Part shown: positions 1 to 9,803 of the stretch, piece after piece
Layout: each line of letters opens with the position of its first letter
How positions within the stretch are numbered: the stretch's first letter is position 1
DNA from: Pseudomonadota bacterium
GTDB taxonomy: Bacteria > Pseudomonadota > Gammaproteobacteria > Steroidobacterales > Steroidobacteraceae
DNA: 55,091 nt
Direction: 5' to 3'
Assembly (NCBI GenBank): GCA_963205255.1
Contig: CAUJIK010000049.1
Span: forward strand, 1-55,091
Position numbers and translations under genes: made by a program
Notes under the pieces: model-generated
The model's input: only the letters and a program-made list of their open reading frames with translations
Databases searched by the model: none
Told to the model about the DNA's origin: nothing

Positions 1-499
1 CGTGGGCATGACCAAGGTCACGCGGGAAGAAGACATGGTGCCCGCCTACCGCGCCGCGGCCGCGGTGGACGATGCGGTGTTCGCCGAGAAGTGGATCACC
101 GGCGCCGAGTACACCGTGGCGGTGCTGCACCGGCGCGTGCTGCCGGCCATACGCATCGAAACCGCCAACACCTTTTATGACTACGAGGCCAAGTACCTGC
201 GCAACGACACCAAGTATCACTGCCCGGCGGGTCTGTCGGCTGCGGCCGAGGCGCATCTGGCGAGCCTGGCGCTCGCGGCCTTCGACGCCGTGGGCGCCGA
301 AGGATGGGGCAGGGTGGACTTCATGGCCGACCAGACGGGGCGGCCGCTGCTGCTGGAGATCAACACGGTTCCCGGCATGACTGATCACAGTCTGGTGCCG
401 ATGGCGGCGCGCGCCGCCGGCATCGATTTCGACGAGCTGTGCTGGCAGGTGCTCGAGACCAGCCTTGCGCGCCGCCCTCGCGGCACGGAGGGTCGTTGA
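1..499 (+). CDS. ddl: D-alanine--D-alanine ligase, C-terminal part (partial at window edge)
   Basis: This is the C-terminal ATP-grasp half of a D-Ala-D-Ala ligase, which makes the dipeptide used for the peptidoglycan stem in the cytoplasm. The gene enters from upstream of the window; the frame is open from base 2 and stops at 497-499. The late motif EINTVPGMTDHSLVP carries the Glu and Asn that bind Mg2+ in this family. Its stop codon overlaps the ATG of ftsQ (TTGATG), the usual division-cluster arrangement, so translational coupling is likely. The assignment rests on both motif and gene order. Confidence 0.93.
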   Translation, partial: VGMTKVTREEDMVPAYRAAAAVDDAVFAEKWITGAEYTVAVLHRRVLPAIRIETANTFYDYEAKYLRNDTKYHCPAGLSAAAEAHLASLALAAFDAVGAEGWGRVDFMADQTGRPLLLEINTVPGMTDHSLVPMAARAAGIDFDELCWQVLETSLARRPRGTEGR

Positions 500-1278
500 T
501 GCTCGGCAGGAAGAAGAGCGCACGGCGCGTCGCCCGCGGTGATCGCGACCGCCTGGCCTGGTTCAAGGCCATTGCCTGGCGCCAGGTGCTGGCGCCGCTG
601 ATGGTGTTGGCGGTGCTGTCCGCCGGTGTGCTTGCGGCGCGCTTCGTGCTCGACCAGCCGCTGGACAAGGTGGTGGTCGAGGGGCGCTTCCAGCGCGTGC
701 AGCCGCTGGATGTGGAGAAGGCGGTACGCGAAGTGGTCGGACGCCAGGGCCTGATGGCCGTGGATCTGGGCAAGGTGAGCGCCGCCGTGCGGCAGATTCC
801 CTGGGTGGATCAGGCCAGCGTCGCGCGGCGCTGGCCCGATGGCCTCGCCGTGCATGTGGCCGAGCAGATGCCCGTGGCCCGCTGGGGCGAGACCGGCCTT
901 GTGAACCTGCGCGGCGAGCTGTTCGTCAACGACGCGCGGCATATCCCCGCGGAGCTGCCTGAGCTCGTGGGGCCGGCCGGCACCGAAAGCATCATGACGC
1001 AGCGCTATCTCGCCGCGAAGGCGCCGCTCGAGGGAGTGGGCATGCGGCTGTCGCAGCTGCGCCTCGACGCGCGCGGCGCCTGGGAGCTGGCGCTGGACAA
1101 CGGTGTGGCGCTGCGCCTCGGGCGCGCCAGCATCGACGAGCGTTTCGACCGGTTCATAGACGTGGCGGCGCGCATCGTCGGGCCGCGCGCGGCGGAGATC
1201 GCCTATGTCGATCTGCGCTATGCGAATGGCTTCGCCATCGGCTGGCGGGGCGACAAGGGAGGCAGCAGACGTGGCTAA
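499..1278 (+). CDS. ftsQ: Cell division protein FtsQ
   Basis: FtsQ is a bitopic inner-membrane divisome protein that bridges early and late division proteins with FtsB and FtsL. The protein has 259 residues: a short basic cytoplasmic tail, one membrane segment (about residues 35-53, APLMVLAVLSAGVLAARFV), then a periplasmic POTRA domain starting near DKVVVEGRFQRV. I chose the ATG at 499, which overlaps the ddl stop. An in-frame ATG at 439 lies inside ddl and would add non-FtsQ sequence. The 3' end overlaps the GTG start of ftsA by 8 bp. Confidence 0.93.
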   Translation: MLGRKKSARRVARGDRDRLAWFKAIAWRQVLAPLMVLAVLSAGVLAARFVLDQPLDKVVVEGRFQRVQPLDVEKAVREVVGRQGLMAVDLGKVSAAVRQIPWVDQASVARRWPDGLAVHVAEQMPVARWGETGLVNLRGELFVNDARHIPAELPELVGPAGTESIMTQRYLAAKAPLEGVGMRLSQLRLDARGAWELALDNGVALRLGRASIDERFDRFIDVAARIVGPRAAEIAYVDLRYANGFAIGWRGDKGGSRRG

Positions 1279-2509
1279 GCGCAATGACCGGCAGCTGATT
1301 GTCGGACTCGACATCGGCACCTCCAAGGTGGTTGCGCTGGTGGGGGAGATCGGCACCGACGGCTCGGTCGAGGTGGTGGGCCTGGGCTCGCATCCTTCGC
1401 GCGGCCTGAAGAAGGGCGTGGTGGTCAACATCGAATCCACCGTGCAGTCGATACAGCGCGCGGTGGAAGAGGCCGAGCTCATGGCCGGCTGCGAGATCCA
1501 TGCGGTGTATGCGGGGATCGCCGGCAGCCATGTGCGCAGCCTCAACTCGCATGGTGTGGTCGCCATCCGCGATCGCGAGGTCACCGAGACCGACGTGGGG
1601 CATGTGATCGACGCGGCCAAGGCGGTCGCCATTCCCGCCGACCAGAAGATCCTGCACGTGCTGCCGCAGGAATTCATCATCGACGGGCAGGAAGGCATCC
1701 GCGATCCCATCGGCATGGCGGGCGTGCGCCTGGAAGCCAAGGTGCACATCGTCACCGGCGCCGACAGCGCCGCGCAGAACATCGTCAAGTGCGTGCAGCG
1801 CTGCGGCCTGACCGTGGAGGATGTGGTGCTGGAGCAGCTGGCCTCGAGCCACGCGGTGCTCACCGACGACGAGAAGGATCTGGGCGTGTGCCTGGTCGAT
1901 ATCGGCGGCGGCACCACCGACATCGCCGTGTTCTCGCATGGCGCCATCCGCCACACCGCGGTGATTCCCATCGCCGGCGACCAGGTGACCAACGACATTG
2001 CGGTGTCGATGCGCACTCCGACGCACTACGCCGAGGAGATCAAGGTGCGCTATGCCTGCGCGCTGTCGCAGCTGGCGAATCCCGACGACAGCATCGAAGT
2101 GCCCAGTGTGGGCGAGCGGCCCGCGCGACGCCTGGCGCGCCAGACGCTGGCCGAGATCGTCGAGCCGCGCTACGAGGAGCTCTTCGGCCTGATCCGCGAC
2201 GAGCTGCGCCGCAGCGGCTTCGAGGAAATCATCGCCGCCGGCATCGTGCTGACCGGCGGCAGCGCAAAGATGGAAGGTGCCATTGACCTTGCGGAAGAGA
2301 TCTTCCATGTGCCGGTGCGCCTCGGCCTTCCGCAACAGCATGTGAAGGGTCTGTCCGAAGTGGTGCAGAACCCGATCTATTCAACCGGCGTGGGGCTGCT
2401 GCTGCACGCGCGCGAGAACACGCAGGGCGCCTCGCGGGGGCGCGGACTGCCGGTGAGTGTCCAGGGCATGTGGGAACGCATGCAGTCCTGGTTCAAGGGA
2501 AATTTCTGA
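1271..2509 (+). CDS. ftsA: Cell division protein FtsA
   Basis: FtsA is the actin-like ATPase that tethers FtsZ to the inner membrane. The 412-residue protein shows the phosphate-1 motif LDIGTSKVVALVGE near the N-terminus, phosphate-2 VDIGGGTTDIAVF around residue 210, and GIVLTGGSAKMEG near 335. The end, WERMQSWFKGNF, fits the amphipathic membrane-targeting helix typical of FtsA. The GTG at 1271, overlapping ftsQ, gives the family-typical start VAKRNDRQLIVGLDIGTS; an upstream in-frame ATG at 1205 lies within ftsQ. Confidence 0.95.
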   Translation: MAKRNDRQLIVGLDIGTSKVVALVGEIGTDGSVEVVGLGSHPSRGLKKGVVVNIESTVQSIQRAVEEAELMAGCEIHAVYAGIAGSHVRSLNSHGVVAIRDREVTETDVGHVIDAAKAVAIPADQKILHVLPQEFIIDGQEGIRDPIGMAGVRLEAKVHIVTGADSAAQNIVKCVQRCGLTVEDVVLEQLASSHAVLTDDEKDLGVCLVDIGGGTTDIAVFSHGAIRHTAVIPIAGDQVTNDIAVSMRTPTHYAEEIKVRYACALSQLANPDDSIEVPSVGERPARRLARQTLAEIVEPRYEELFGLIRDELRRSGFEEIIAAGIVLTGGSAKMEGAIDLAEEIFHVPVRLGLPQQHVKGLSEVVQNPIYSTGVGLLLHARENTQGASRGRGLPVSVQGMWERMQSWFKGNF

Positions 2510-2540
2510 GTCGTTTCGTTCAAGTGAGGAGCTGACAGCC

Positions 2541-3743
2541 ATGTTCGAAGTAATGGATGCCTACAGTCAGAATGCGGTTATCAAGGTAATCGGCGTTGGT
2601 GGCGGCGGCGGCAACGCCGTGACCCACATGGTGACCAGCGGAATCGAAGGGGTCGATTTCGCCTGCATCAATACCGACGCGCAGGCCCTGAAGCATTCCA
2701 AGGTCAAAACCGGAATCCAGATCGGCAGCGATGTCACCAAGGGCCTGGGCGCCGGCGCCAACCCTGAGGTGGGCCGCGCGGCCGCGCTGGAAGATCGTGA
2801 GCGCCTCATCGAGCTGGTCGATGGCGCCGACATGCTGTTCATCACCGCCGGCATGGGTGGTGGCACGGGTACGGGAGCCGCGCCGGTGGTGGCGCAGATC
2901 GCCAAGGAACTCGGCATCCTCACCGTTGCCGTGGTCACCCGCCCGTTCGAGATGGAAGGTGGCAAGCGTTCGCGCGCCGCGGACAGCGGCATCGCCGAGC
3001 TGTCGAAGTACGTCGATTCGCTGATCACCATACCGAACCAGAAGCTGCTGACGGTGCTGGGCGGCCAGACCACGCTGCTGGATGCCTTCAAGGCCGCCAA
3101 CCAGGTGCTGCAGGGCGCGGTGCAGGGCATTGCCGAGCTGATCACCCGTCCGGGCCTGATCAACGTCGACTTCGCCGACGTGCGCACCGTGATGGCCGAG
3201 ACCGGCATGGCGATGATGGGCAGTGGCGCCGCCCGCGGTGAAGGCCGCGCGCGCACGGCGGCCGAAGCGGCCGTTTCCTCGCCGCTGCTCGAGCACGTGG
3301 ATCTTGCCGATGCGCACGGCATCCTGGTGAATGTCACCGCCGGCATGGATCTGTCGATCGGCGAGTTCCAGGAAGTGGGCTCGATCGTCAAACAGTTCGC
3401 CTCGGAAGACGCCACGGTGGTGGTGGGCACGGTGATCGATCCGGAGCTGTCCGACGAGCTGCGCGTGACGGTGGTGGCCACGGGCCTCAACCGCGTCGCC
3501 ACGCAGAGCCGTCGCGACGCTTTCCGTGAAGCGGTGCGCGAGAGCAGCACCGTCCGCGGCGAGCCGTCGATGCGCGTCGTGAAGCGTCCGGCGCCTACCG
3601 CTCCGGCGCAGAACGACTACGCCCATCTGGACAAGCCCGCGGTGCAGCGCTATGCCCGCGCGGTCGGTGACGGCATGAGCAGCGCTCCGATGGACGAGGA
3701 GCTGCTGGACATTCCCGCCTTCCTGCGGCGTCAGGCGGACTGA
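2541..3743 (+). CDS. ftsZ: Cell division protein FtsZ
   Basis: FtsZ is the tubulin-like GTPase that forms the Z ring. The 400-residue protein contains an N-terminal IGVGGGGGNAV, the tubulin signature GGGTGTGAAPVVAQ near residue 105, and the C-terminal peptide ELLDIPAFLRRQ that binds FtsA and ZapD. ATG 2541 follows a purine-rich AGTGAGGAG about 10 bases upstream. The gap from ftsA is 31 bp. A strong hairpin follows the stop, so lpxC may be partly separated from it transcriptionally. Confidence 0.97.
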   Translation: MFEVMDAYSQNAVIKVIGVGGGGGNAVTHMVTSGIEGVDFACINTDAQALKHSKVKTGIQIGSDVTKGLGAGANPEVGRAAALEDRERLIELVDGADMLFITAGMGGGTGTGAAPVVAQIAKELGILTVAVVTRPFEMEGGKRSRAADSGIAELSKYVDSLITIPNQKLLTVLGGQTTLLDAFKAANQVLQGAVQGIAELITRPGLINVDFADVRTVMAETGMAMMGSGAARGEGRARTAAEAAVSSPLLEHVDLADAHGILVNVTAGMDLSIGEFQEVGSIVKQFASEDATVVVGTVIDPELSDELRVTVVATGLNRVATQSRRDAFREAVRESSTVRGEPSMRVVKRPAPTAPAQNDYAHLDKPAVQRYARAVGDGMSSAPMDEELLDIPAFLRRQAD

Positions 3744-3756
3744 CACACTTCCGGCC

Positions 3757-3803
3757 CGCGGCGCCACCGGCATCCGGCGCCGCGCAGGCCGGGGAGGGGT
3801 TTT
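3757..3803 (+). terminator. Hairpin after ftsZ, possible weak terminator
   Basis: A perfect 9-bp stem CGCGGCGCC / GGCGCCGCG (3757-3765 and 3776-3784) with a 10-nt loop lies 14 bases after the ftsZ stop. It is followed after a G-rich stretch by only four Ts (3800-3803). The stem is strong but the U-tract is short and distant, so it may be an attenuator or mRNA-stability hairpin rather than a full terminator. Confidence 0.4.
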
Positions 3804-3869
3804 GTGGTACGGTAGCCGTCCTCACCGGCTGCCGTAGCCACGCGCCCCCACTCACTTTTATAGAGACAG

Positions 3870-4790
3870 ATGGTCGGTCAACGCACCCTCAAGAACAGCA
3901 TCCGCGCCACCGGCGTGGGGCTGCACACCGGCACCCAGATATTCATGACGCTGAAGCCGGCGCCCGCCGACACGGGCATCGTCTTTCGCCGCACCGACCT
4001 GCCGGAACTCATCGACATCCCGGCCTTCGCCGAGAACGTGGGCGAGACGCGGCTGGGCACCACCCTGATCCAGGGCGAGGCCAAGGTTTCCACCGTCGAG
4101 CATCTGCTGTCGGCCTTCGCGGGGCTGGGCATCGACAATGCCATCGTCGAAGTGAGCGCGGGCGAAGTGCCCATCATGGACGGCAGCGCCGGCCCCTTCG
4201 TGTTCCTGCTGCAGTCCGCCGGCATCGCCGAGCAGGCTGCCCCCAAGCGTTTCGTGCGCGTCAAGCGCAGCGTGGAAGTGCGCCAGGGCGACAAGTGGGC
4301 GCGCTTTGATCCCTATGACGGCTTCAAGGTGAACTTCGAGATCGAGTTCGATCACCCGATCTTCAAGCGCCACTCGCAGAAGGCGTCGATGGATTTCTCC
4401 ACCACCAGCTATTTGAAAGAGGTGAGCCGCGCGCGCACCTTCGGTTTCATGCGCGACCTCGAGACCATGCGCAAGCACAACCTGGCACTGGGCGGCAATC
4501 TCGACAACGCCATCGTGCTCGACGATTCGAAGGTGCTGAACGAGGACGGTCTGCGCTACGAAGACGAATTCGTGAAGCACAAGATCCTCGACGCCATCGG
4601 CGACCTTTACCTGCTCGGCCACAGCCTGATCGGCGAATTCACCGGCTTCAAATCCGGCCATGACCTCAACAACAAGCTGCTGCGCGCCTTGCTGAAGGAC
4701 CGCAGCGCCTGGGAAGAGCTCACCTTCGAGCGCCCGGAACAGGCTCCGATCGCCTACGCCCAGCCGCGGGCATTGTCCGAAGCATCCTGA
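3870..4790 (+). CDS. lpxC: UDP-3-O-acyl-N-acetylglucosamine deacetylase LpxC
   Basis: LpxC is the Zn-dependent deacetylase of the committed step of lipid A synthesis. The 306-residue protein has family length and landmarks: [18 protein letters not shown] at the N-terminus, the zinc/catalytic segment [17 protein letters not shown] near residue 75, [12 protein letters not shown], and the C-terminal [13 protein letters not shown] carrying the zinc His and Asp. It sits directly after ftsZ, as in many gammaproteobacteria. The 126-bp upstream gap contains the ftsZ hairpin and room for its own promoter. Confidence 0.97.
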   Translation: MVGQRTLKNSIRATGVGLHTGTQIFMTLKPAPADTGIVFRRTDLPELIDIPAFAENVGETRLGTTLIQGEAKVSTVEHLLSAFAGLGIDNAIVEVSAGEVPIMDGSAGPFVFLLQSAGIAEQAAPKRFVRVKRSVEVRQGDKWARFDPYDGFKVNFEIEFDHPIFKRHSQKASMDFSTTSYLKEVSRARTFGFMRDLETMRKHNLALGGNLDNAIVLDDSKVLNEDGLRYEDEFVKHKILDAIGDLYLLGHSLIGEFTGFKSGHDLNNKLLRALLKDRSAWEELTFERPEQAPIAYAQPRALSEAS

Positions 4791-5159
4791 TCAGCGGCGA
4801 AAGCCCGCCCCCGGCATGAGCCGGGTCAGCACGCGCGTGCCCGGCGGCAGCGCGGCGGGCATGCGGCCCGCGGCAATAAGTTCAGTGGCGGCGAGCTTGA
4901 GGCGCCCGGCCCAGGCGGCGGAGTCGGCGAACAGCACCAGCTCGCCGTCCCGGAGGCGGGCGGCCAGCAGCCGCGCGCCCAGCTCCGGCGGCAGCAGCGA
5001 TTTCAGGGATTCGCACAAATCATCGGGGTTTCCTGGCGTCTTCGCTCCGCCGCTCCCGGGATTGTCGCGCCGCACCAGTGTGGCCAGCAGGTTGGCCGCC
5101 GAACGTGGCGCGGCGGAACTGCGAGATTTGACCTTGTTTCGGGAGGGGTTCTTCGGCAT
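4791..5159 (-). CDS. dciA: DUF721 protein, probable helicase loader DciA
   Basis: A 122-residue basic protein of the DUF721 family, whose studied members (DciA) assist loading of the replicative helicase DnaB. It has a basic Ser-rich N-terminus, then NLLATLVRR, and a C-terminal segment DGELVLFADSAAWAGRLKLAATEL matching the conserved DUF721 region. It is encoded opposite to its neighbours, between lpxC and the M23 peptidase gene, the place where dciA is often found upstream of secA. The ATG at 5159 excludes an upstream extension that would overlap the M23 gene in antisense. Confidence 0.8.
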   Translation of the reverse strand: MPKNPSRNKVKSRSSAAPRSAANLLATLVRRDNPGSGGAKTPGNPDDLCESLKSLLPPELGARLLAARLRDGELVLFADSAAWAGRLKLAATELIAAGRMPAALPPGTRVLTRLMPGAGFRR

Positions 5160-5190
5160 AGTCGCCCGCAGTTTGCCGCGACCGGTCCTG

Positions 5191-6075
5191 ATGAACCTCA
5201 TCTTTTTCTCACGCCGGCTGGGCCAGGCCCGGCACCTGCACCTGACGCACCCCGTCACGCTGTCCATTTTCGGCGTGCTGGGGCTCGCGGTACTGGGGCT
5301 GGCTTTTGGTCTGGGCATGAAGCTCGGCGCCAGCGGTCTGAACACCCATGCGCAGCTCAGCGAGATGCAGATCCTGCGCCAGAACGTGCAGGACCGGATC
5401 GATGCCGTCGCCATGCGCATCGGCGAAATCAATGCCCATGTGATCCGGCTCGATGCGCTGGGCAAGCGCCTGACGCAGATGGCAAATATCTCCAGCCGCG
5501 AGCTGAATTTCGACGCCTTGCCGGCCCGCGGTGGCCCGGAGAGCGAGGAGTTTGCCGGCGCGGTGGCACAGATCCCGGATCTGACCCAGATGCTCGATGA
5601 TGTGGAGCGCAAGCTCGAAACGCGCGATGCGCAGCTGCTCGCGCTCGAGAACGTCATCCTGTCGCGCAGCCTCAATCAGGCCATCCGCCCCGACGGGCGG
5701 CCGGTGGTCGAGGGCTATGTCTCCTCTCATTACGGTGAGCGGCAGGATCCGTTCACCGGCCACGAGACCTGGCACAAGGGCATGGACTACGCCGGTGCGC
5801 TGGGCTCCCAGGTGGTGGCCGTGGCGGCGGGCGTGGTGACCCGGGTCGAGGCCCGCAACGGCTACGGCAACCTGGTCGAAGTGAACCATGGCAATGGTTA
5901 TGTCACGCGTTATGCCCACAACCAGCGCTCGCTGGTGGCCGTGGGCGATACCGTGGTGCGCGGCCAGGCGGTGGCTCTGATGGGATCCACTGGCCGTTCC
6001 ACCGGCCCGCATGTGCACTTCGAGGTGCTGCGCAACGGCCAGCACGTGAATCCGCTGGCCTTCGTCGGCTCCTGA
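5191..6075 (+). CDS. M23-family metallopeptidase with N-terminal membrane anchor
   Basis: A 294-residue envelope protein. It has a short cytoplasmic start with basic residues, one membrane segment around residues 22-46 (TLSIFGVLGLAVLGLAFGLG), a coiled-coil region (about 55-170), and a C-terminal LytM/peptidase M23 domain. The zinc motifs HKGMDYAG and HVHFEV are both present, so it may be catalytically active on peptidoglycan crosslinks. An M23 gene just upstream of secA is common in gammaproteobacteria. ATG 5191 places the membrane anchor at the N-terminus; an open frame extends upstream but overlaps the opposite-strand DUF721 gene. Confidence 0.88.
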   Translation: MNLIFFSRRLGQARHLHLTHPVTLSIFGVLGLAVLGLAFGLGMKLGASGLNTHAQLSEMQILRQNVQDRIDAVAMRIGEINAHVIRLDALGKRLTQMANISSRELNFDALPARGGPESEEFAGAVAQIPDLTQMLDDVERKLETRDAQLLALENVILSRSLNQAIRPDGRPVVEGYVSSHYGERQDPFTGHETWHKGMDYAGALGSQVVAVAAGVVTRVEARNGYGNLVEVNHGNGYVTRYAHNQRSLVAVGDTVVRGQAVALMGSTGRSTGPHVHFEVLRNGQHVNPLAFVGS

Positions 6076-6198
6076 TCCGCAAGGGCTCACCCTCAGGGGC
6101 ACAGAAATTGTTGCCCTGCGCTCTTGCCCGCGGGCGTTGCCGCCCCCAATTAACGTAAAATGCCGCGTTTCGCGACCCCGATCCGAGGATAGATCCCT

Positions 6199-8949
6199 GT
6201 GCTCCAGCTATTGACGCGTGTTTTCGGCAGCCGCAACGAGCGCACCGTGCGCGGATATTCGCGCCTGGCCAGGGAGGCGGGAGGTTTCGAGGAGGCGCTG
6301 TCGAAACTCGACGACGCCCAGCTTGCCGGCAAGACCGTCGAGTTCCGCGAACGGCTGGCACAGGGCGCCACGCTCGACGAGCTGCTGCCCGAGGCCTTCG
6401 CCGTGGTGCGCGAGGCCGCGCGCCGCACGCTGAAGATGCGCCACTTCGATGTGCAGCTCATCGGCGGCATGACCCTGCACCAGGGGCGCATCGCCGAGAT
6501 GCGCACCGGCGAGGGCAAGACGCTGGTCGCCACGCTGCCCGCCTATCTCAACGCTCTGCCGGGCGAGGGCGTGCACGTGGTCACCGTGAACGAGTACCTC
6601 GCGCAGCGCGACGCCGACTGGATGGCGCCGGTGTACCGCTTCCTGGGTCTCACGGTGGGCGTGATCCGCAACAGCCAGACCCCCGACGAGAAGCGTGCCG
6701 CCTACGCCTGCGACATCACCTACGGCACCAACAACGAATTCGGCTTCGACTACCTGCGCGACAACCTGGCCTACCGGCTCGAGGACCGCGTGCAGCGTCC
6801 GCTGTCCTTCGCCATCGTCGACGAGGTGGACTCCATCCTCATCGACGAGGCGCGCACGCCGCTGATCATTTCCGGGCCCGCCGAGGAGAGCACCGAGCTT
6901 TACCTCGCGATCAACAAGCTGGTGCCTTCGCTCAACCGGCAGAAGGAAGAGAACGGCCCGGGAGATTTCTCCGTCGACGAGAAGGCACGCCAGGTGCACG
7001 TCACGGAGGAGGGACATGAGCACATCGAGCAGCTGATGGCCCAGCATGGGCTGCTGCGCGAGGGCGAGAGTCTCTATGACGCGGCCAACATCCGCCTCAT
7101 GCATCACCTCAATGCCGCGCTGCGCGCGCATTCGCTGTATCACCGCGACCACGAGTACATCGTGCGCAATGGCGAGGTGGTGATCGTCGACGAGTTCACC
7201 GGCCGCACCATGCCGGGCCGCCGCTGGTCCGAGGGTCTGCACCAGGCGGTGGAGGCCAAGGAAGGCGTGCGCGTGCGCGAGGAGAACCAGACGGTCGCCT
7301 CGATCACCTTCCAGAATTATTTCCGGCTCTACAAGAAGCTCTCGGGCATGACCGGCACCGCGGACACCGAGGCGCCCGAGTTCCTGCAGATCTACGGCCT
7401 CGAAGTGGTGGTGATCCCCACCCACAAGCCGATGCTGCGCAAGGACAACCCTGACCTTGTGTATCTGACGCAGCAGGACAAGTTCCAGGCCATCATCGAG
7501 GACATCAAGGACTGCCAGTCGCGCCGCCAGCCGGTGCTGGTGGGCACCACCTCGATCGAGTCTTCGGAGCTGCTGGCCGGCGTGCTGAAGAAGGACGGCA
7601 TCCCGCACGAAGTGCTCAACGCCAAGCAGCATGAGCGCGAGGCGCACATCGTCGCCCAGGCCGGCCGCCCCGGCGCGCTGACCATCGCCACCAACATGGC
7701 CGGCCGCGGCACCGACATCCAGCTCGGCGGCAATTTCGAGGCCGAGATCGCCGAACTGGAAGCCGAGGGCCAGGTTGTGGAGCCGGCTCGCCGTGAGGAG
7801 CTCAAGGCCGCCTGGCAGCAGCGCCACGATGAGGTACTGGCCGCCGGCGGCCTGCACATCGTCGGCACCGAGCGCCATGAGTCGCGCCGCATCGACAACC
7901 AGCTGCGCGGCCGTTCGGGCCGCCAGGGCGACCCGGGTTCCACGCGCTTCTATCTGTCGATGGAAGACACGCTGATGCGCATTTTCGGCGACCCCAACCG
8001 CACCAAGCGCCTGCTGCAGATGGCGGGCATGAAGGAAGGCGAGGTCATCGAGTCCGGCATGCTCACGCGCCAGATCGAGAAGGCGCAGCGCAAGGTGGAG
8101 TCGCACAACTTCGACATCCGCAAGCAGCTGCTGCTGTTCGATGACGTCGCCAACGACCAGCGCAAGGTGGTCTATCAGCAGCGCACCGAGATCCTGCGCG
8201 CCGAGGATATGGAGGCCGCGGTCGCCAGCATGCGCGCCGACGCCGTGAATTCGCTGATCGACCAGTTCGTGCCCAAGCAGACCGGCCCCGCGGATTGGGA
8301 CTTGGATGCGCTCACCGAGGCGTTGAAGCGCGACTTCAATACCAGCATCGACGCCAGGGCATGGATCGCCGAGAACAGCGAGATGGACGAGACCACCTTC
8401 CGCGAGCGCACCGTCGAGGCGGTGCACGCGCAGTACGCCGGCAAGGTCGAGCGCTTCGGCGCGCCGCTGCTGCGGCAGGTGGAGCGCGATGTGGTGCTGC
8501 GCACGCTGGACCAGCACTGGCGCGAGCATCTGGCGGCCATGGACTATCTGCGCCAGGGCATCCATCTGCGTGGCTATGCGCAGAAGGACTACCGCTACGA
8601 GTTCAAGCGCGAGGGTTTCCAGCTCTTCACCAACATGCTCGACCAGGTGAAGTTCGATTCCGCGTCGCTGCTGTGCAAGGTCGAGGTACGCACGCAGGAG
8701 GACATCGACCGCGAGGAGGCCGTGCAGCGCGAGCGGCTGATGCACGCCTTGCAGGCGCAGCATGCCGAGGCGCAGTCGGCGCTGGTGGCCCAGGGTGAGG
8801 AAGACATGGCGCGCGACGGCGAGCAGATCTCCGCCGAGGCCATGGCGCCCTATGTGCGCGGCGATCGCAAGGTGGGTCGCAACGAGCCTTGCCCCTGCGG
8901 CTCGGGCAAGAAGTTCAAGCAGTGCCACGGCGCGCTGGGTGGTGGCTGA
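6199..8949 (+). CDS. secA: Protein translocase ATPase SecA
   Basis: SecA is the motor ATPase that pushes preproteins through SecYEG. The 916-residue length is typical. It shows Walker A MRTGEGKT near residue 103, the [19 protein letters not shown] block near residue 210, helicase-like motifs [14 protein letters not shown] and [20 protein letters not shown], and a C-terminal zinc-binding SEC-C tail [17 protein letters not shown] for SecB/ribosome contact. It starts with GTG 6199. The 123-bp upstream gap is relatively AT-rich (AATTAACGTAAAAT) and may hold its promoter. It overlaps the downstream Nudix gene. Confidence 0.98.
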   Translation: MLQLLTRVFGSRNERTVRGYSRLAREAGGFEEALSKLDDAQLAGKTVEFRERLAQGATLDELLPEAFAVVREAARRTLKMRHFDVQLIGGMTLHQGRIAEMRTGEGKTLVATLPAYLNALPGEGVHVVTVNEYLAQRDADWMAPVYRFLGLTVGVIRNSQTPDEKRAAYACDITYGTNNEFGFDYLRDNLAYRLEDRVQRPLSFAIVDEVDSILIDEARTPLIISGPAEESTELYLAINKLVPSLNRQKEENGPGDFSVDEKARQVHVTEEGHEHIEQLMAQHGLLREGESLYDAANIRLMHHLNAALRAHSLYHRDHEYIVRNGEVVIVDEFTGRTMPGRRWSEGLHQAVEAKEGVRVREENQTVASITFQNYFRLYKKLSGMTGTADTEAPEFLQIYGLEVVVIPTHKPMLRKDNPDLVYLTQQDKFQAIIEDIKDCQSRRQPVLVGTTSIESSELLAGVLKKDGIPHEVLNAKQHEREAHIVAQAGRPGALTIATNMAGRGTDIQLGGNFEAEIAELEAEGQVVEPARREELKAAWQQRHDEVLAAGGLHIVGTERHESRRIDNQLRGRSGRQGDPGSTRFYLSMEDTLMRIFGDPNRTKRLLQMAGMKEGEVIESGMLTRQIEKAQRKVESHNFDIRKQLLLFDDVANDQRKVVYQQRTEILRAEDMEAAVASMRADAVNSLIDQFVPKQTGPADWDLDALTEALKRDFNTSIDARAWIAENSEMDETTFRERTVEAVHAQYAGKVERFGAPLLRQVERDVVLRTLDQHWREHLAAMDYLRQGIHLRGYAQKDYRYEFKREGFQLFTNMLDQVKFDSASLLCKVEVRTQEDIDREEAVQRERLMHALQAQHAEAQSALVAQGEEDMARDGEQISAEAMAPYVRGDRKVGRNEPCPCGSGKKFKQCHGALGGG

Positions 8950-9364
8950 TCCGGCCACCCGCGGTCAGCCCGGTCATCCCAGCGTGGTGGCCGCGGCGCT
9001 GATCGATCGCGAGGGTCGGGTGCTCATTGCCCAGCGTCCGGCCGGCAAATGGCAGGCTGGCCGGTGGGAATTCCCGGGCGGCAAGATCGAGCCGGGCGAA
9101 GGCGAGGAAGCCGCGCTGTGCCGCGAGCTCGACGAGGAGCTGGGCGTGCGCGTGCACGCCGCGCGGCGGCTCGGCGAAGTGAATCACGACTACGCTGACC
9201 GCCAGGTGCAACTGGCCCTGTGGCTGGTGCTGCGCCACGAGGGAGAGCCGCGTGGCCTGGAAGGGCAGGGGCTGCGCTGGGTGGATTTCTCCGGCCTCGT
9301 GGCGGCGGATCTGCTGGAAGCCGATCTGCCGCTGCTGCCATTGCTGCGTGACCTGCTGGCTTGA
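8942..9364 (+). CDS. mutT: Nudix hydrolase, MutT-like (8-oxo-dGTP diphosphatase)
   Basis: A 140-residue Nudix protein likely to hydrolyse oxidised nucleoside triphosphates and so limit mutation. The complete Nudix box is visible from [13 protein letters not shown] to RELDEELGV, preceded by the MutT-like [29 protein letters not shown]. Adjacent GTG codons at 8939 and 8942 are possible starts; both overlap the 3' end of secA, and an upstream open frame is antisense-free but lies within secA. The MutT substrate assignment is inferred from similarity and secA neighbourhood; other Nudix substrates are possible. Confidence 0.85.
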   Translation: MADPATRGQPGHPSVVAAALIDREGRVLIAQRPAGKWQAGRWEFPGGKIEPGEGEEAALCRELDEELGVRVHAARRLGEVNHDYADRQVQLALWLVLRHEGEPRGLEGQGLRWVDFSGLVAADLLEADLPLLPLLRDLLA

Positions 9365-9380
9365 GGAGTAAACTGACGAG

Positions 9381-9773
9381 ATGAGCAACGAACCCCAGCT
9401 TCCCGAAATCAAGTTCGACGCCGCCAACCTCTACGAGGAAGCGGTGTTCACCGATCGCATGGCCGGCACCATCCGGCGTCTCACTCCGGTGCTCGCCAGC
9501 GGTGCGCCCGATCCGGCGCGCCCGGTGTTGTTCAGCGGCCAGACCCAGCTGCTGACGCCCGGCGGTGTGCTGCCGCTGGGTTTCGAGATTCCCGCGGCCG
9601 ACCTCGAAGAAGCCATCGCGAAATTCCCGGACGCCGTGCGCGAAGCGCTGGAGCAGGCCATCGAGGAAGCGCGCGAAATGCGTCGTGAGGCCTCGTCGCG
9701 CATCGTGGTGCCGGACGGCGGCGCGATGCCGGGCATGGGCGGCCCGGTCGGCGGCGGGCGCATCAAGCTCTAG
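9381..9773 (+). CDS. Conserved hypothetical cytoplasmic protein
   Basis: A 130-residue acidic protein that I do not recognise by function. It has no signal peptide or membrane segment. The middle (LFSGQTQLLTPGGVLPLGFEIPAADLEEAIAKFPDAVREALEQAIEEAREMRRE) predicts a strand-rich part followed by a long charged helix, and the tail is Gly/Met-rich and flexible. It starts 16 bp after the Nudix stop, behind TGAGGAG, on the same strand, so it is probably co-transcribed with secA-mutT. Codon use looks like its neighbours. Confidence 0.7.
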   Translation: MSNEPQLPEIKFDAANLYEEAVFTDRMAGTIRRLTPVLASGAPDPARPVLFSGQTQLLTPGGVLPLGFEIPAADLEEAIAKFPDAVREALEQAIEEAREMRREASSRIVVPDGGAMPGMGGPVGGGRIKL

Positions 9774-9803
9774 GAATACGCTGGCGTCTTCCTGATCCCT
9801 GAT

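Noticed and set aside
4816..5190. N-terminal extension of the M23 peptidase
   Set aside because: The extension is antisense to the DUF721 gene and would place the membrane anchor deep inside the protein.
6208..8958. A 916-codon minus-strand open frame opposite secA
   Set aside because: It mirrors secA almost exactly and has low-complexity composition; no family motif is visible.
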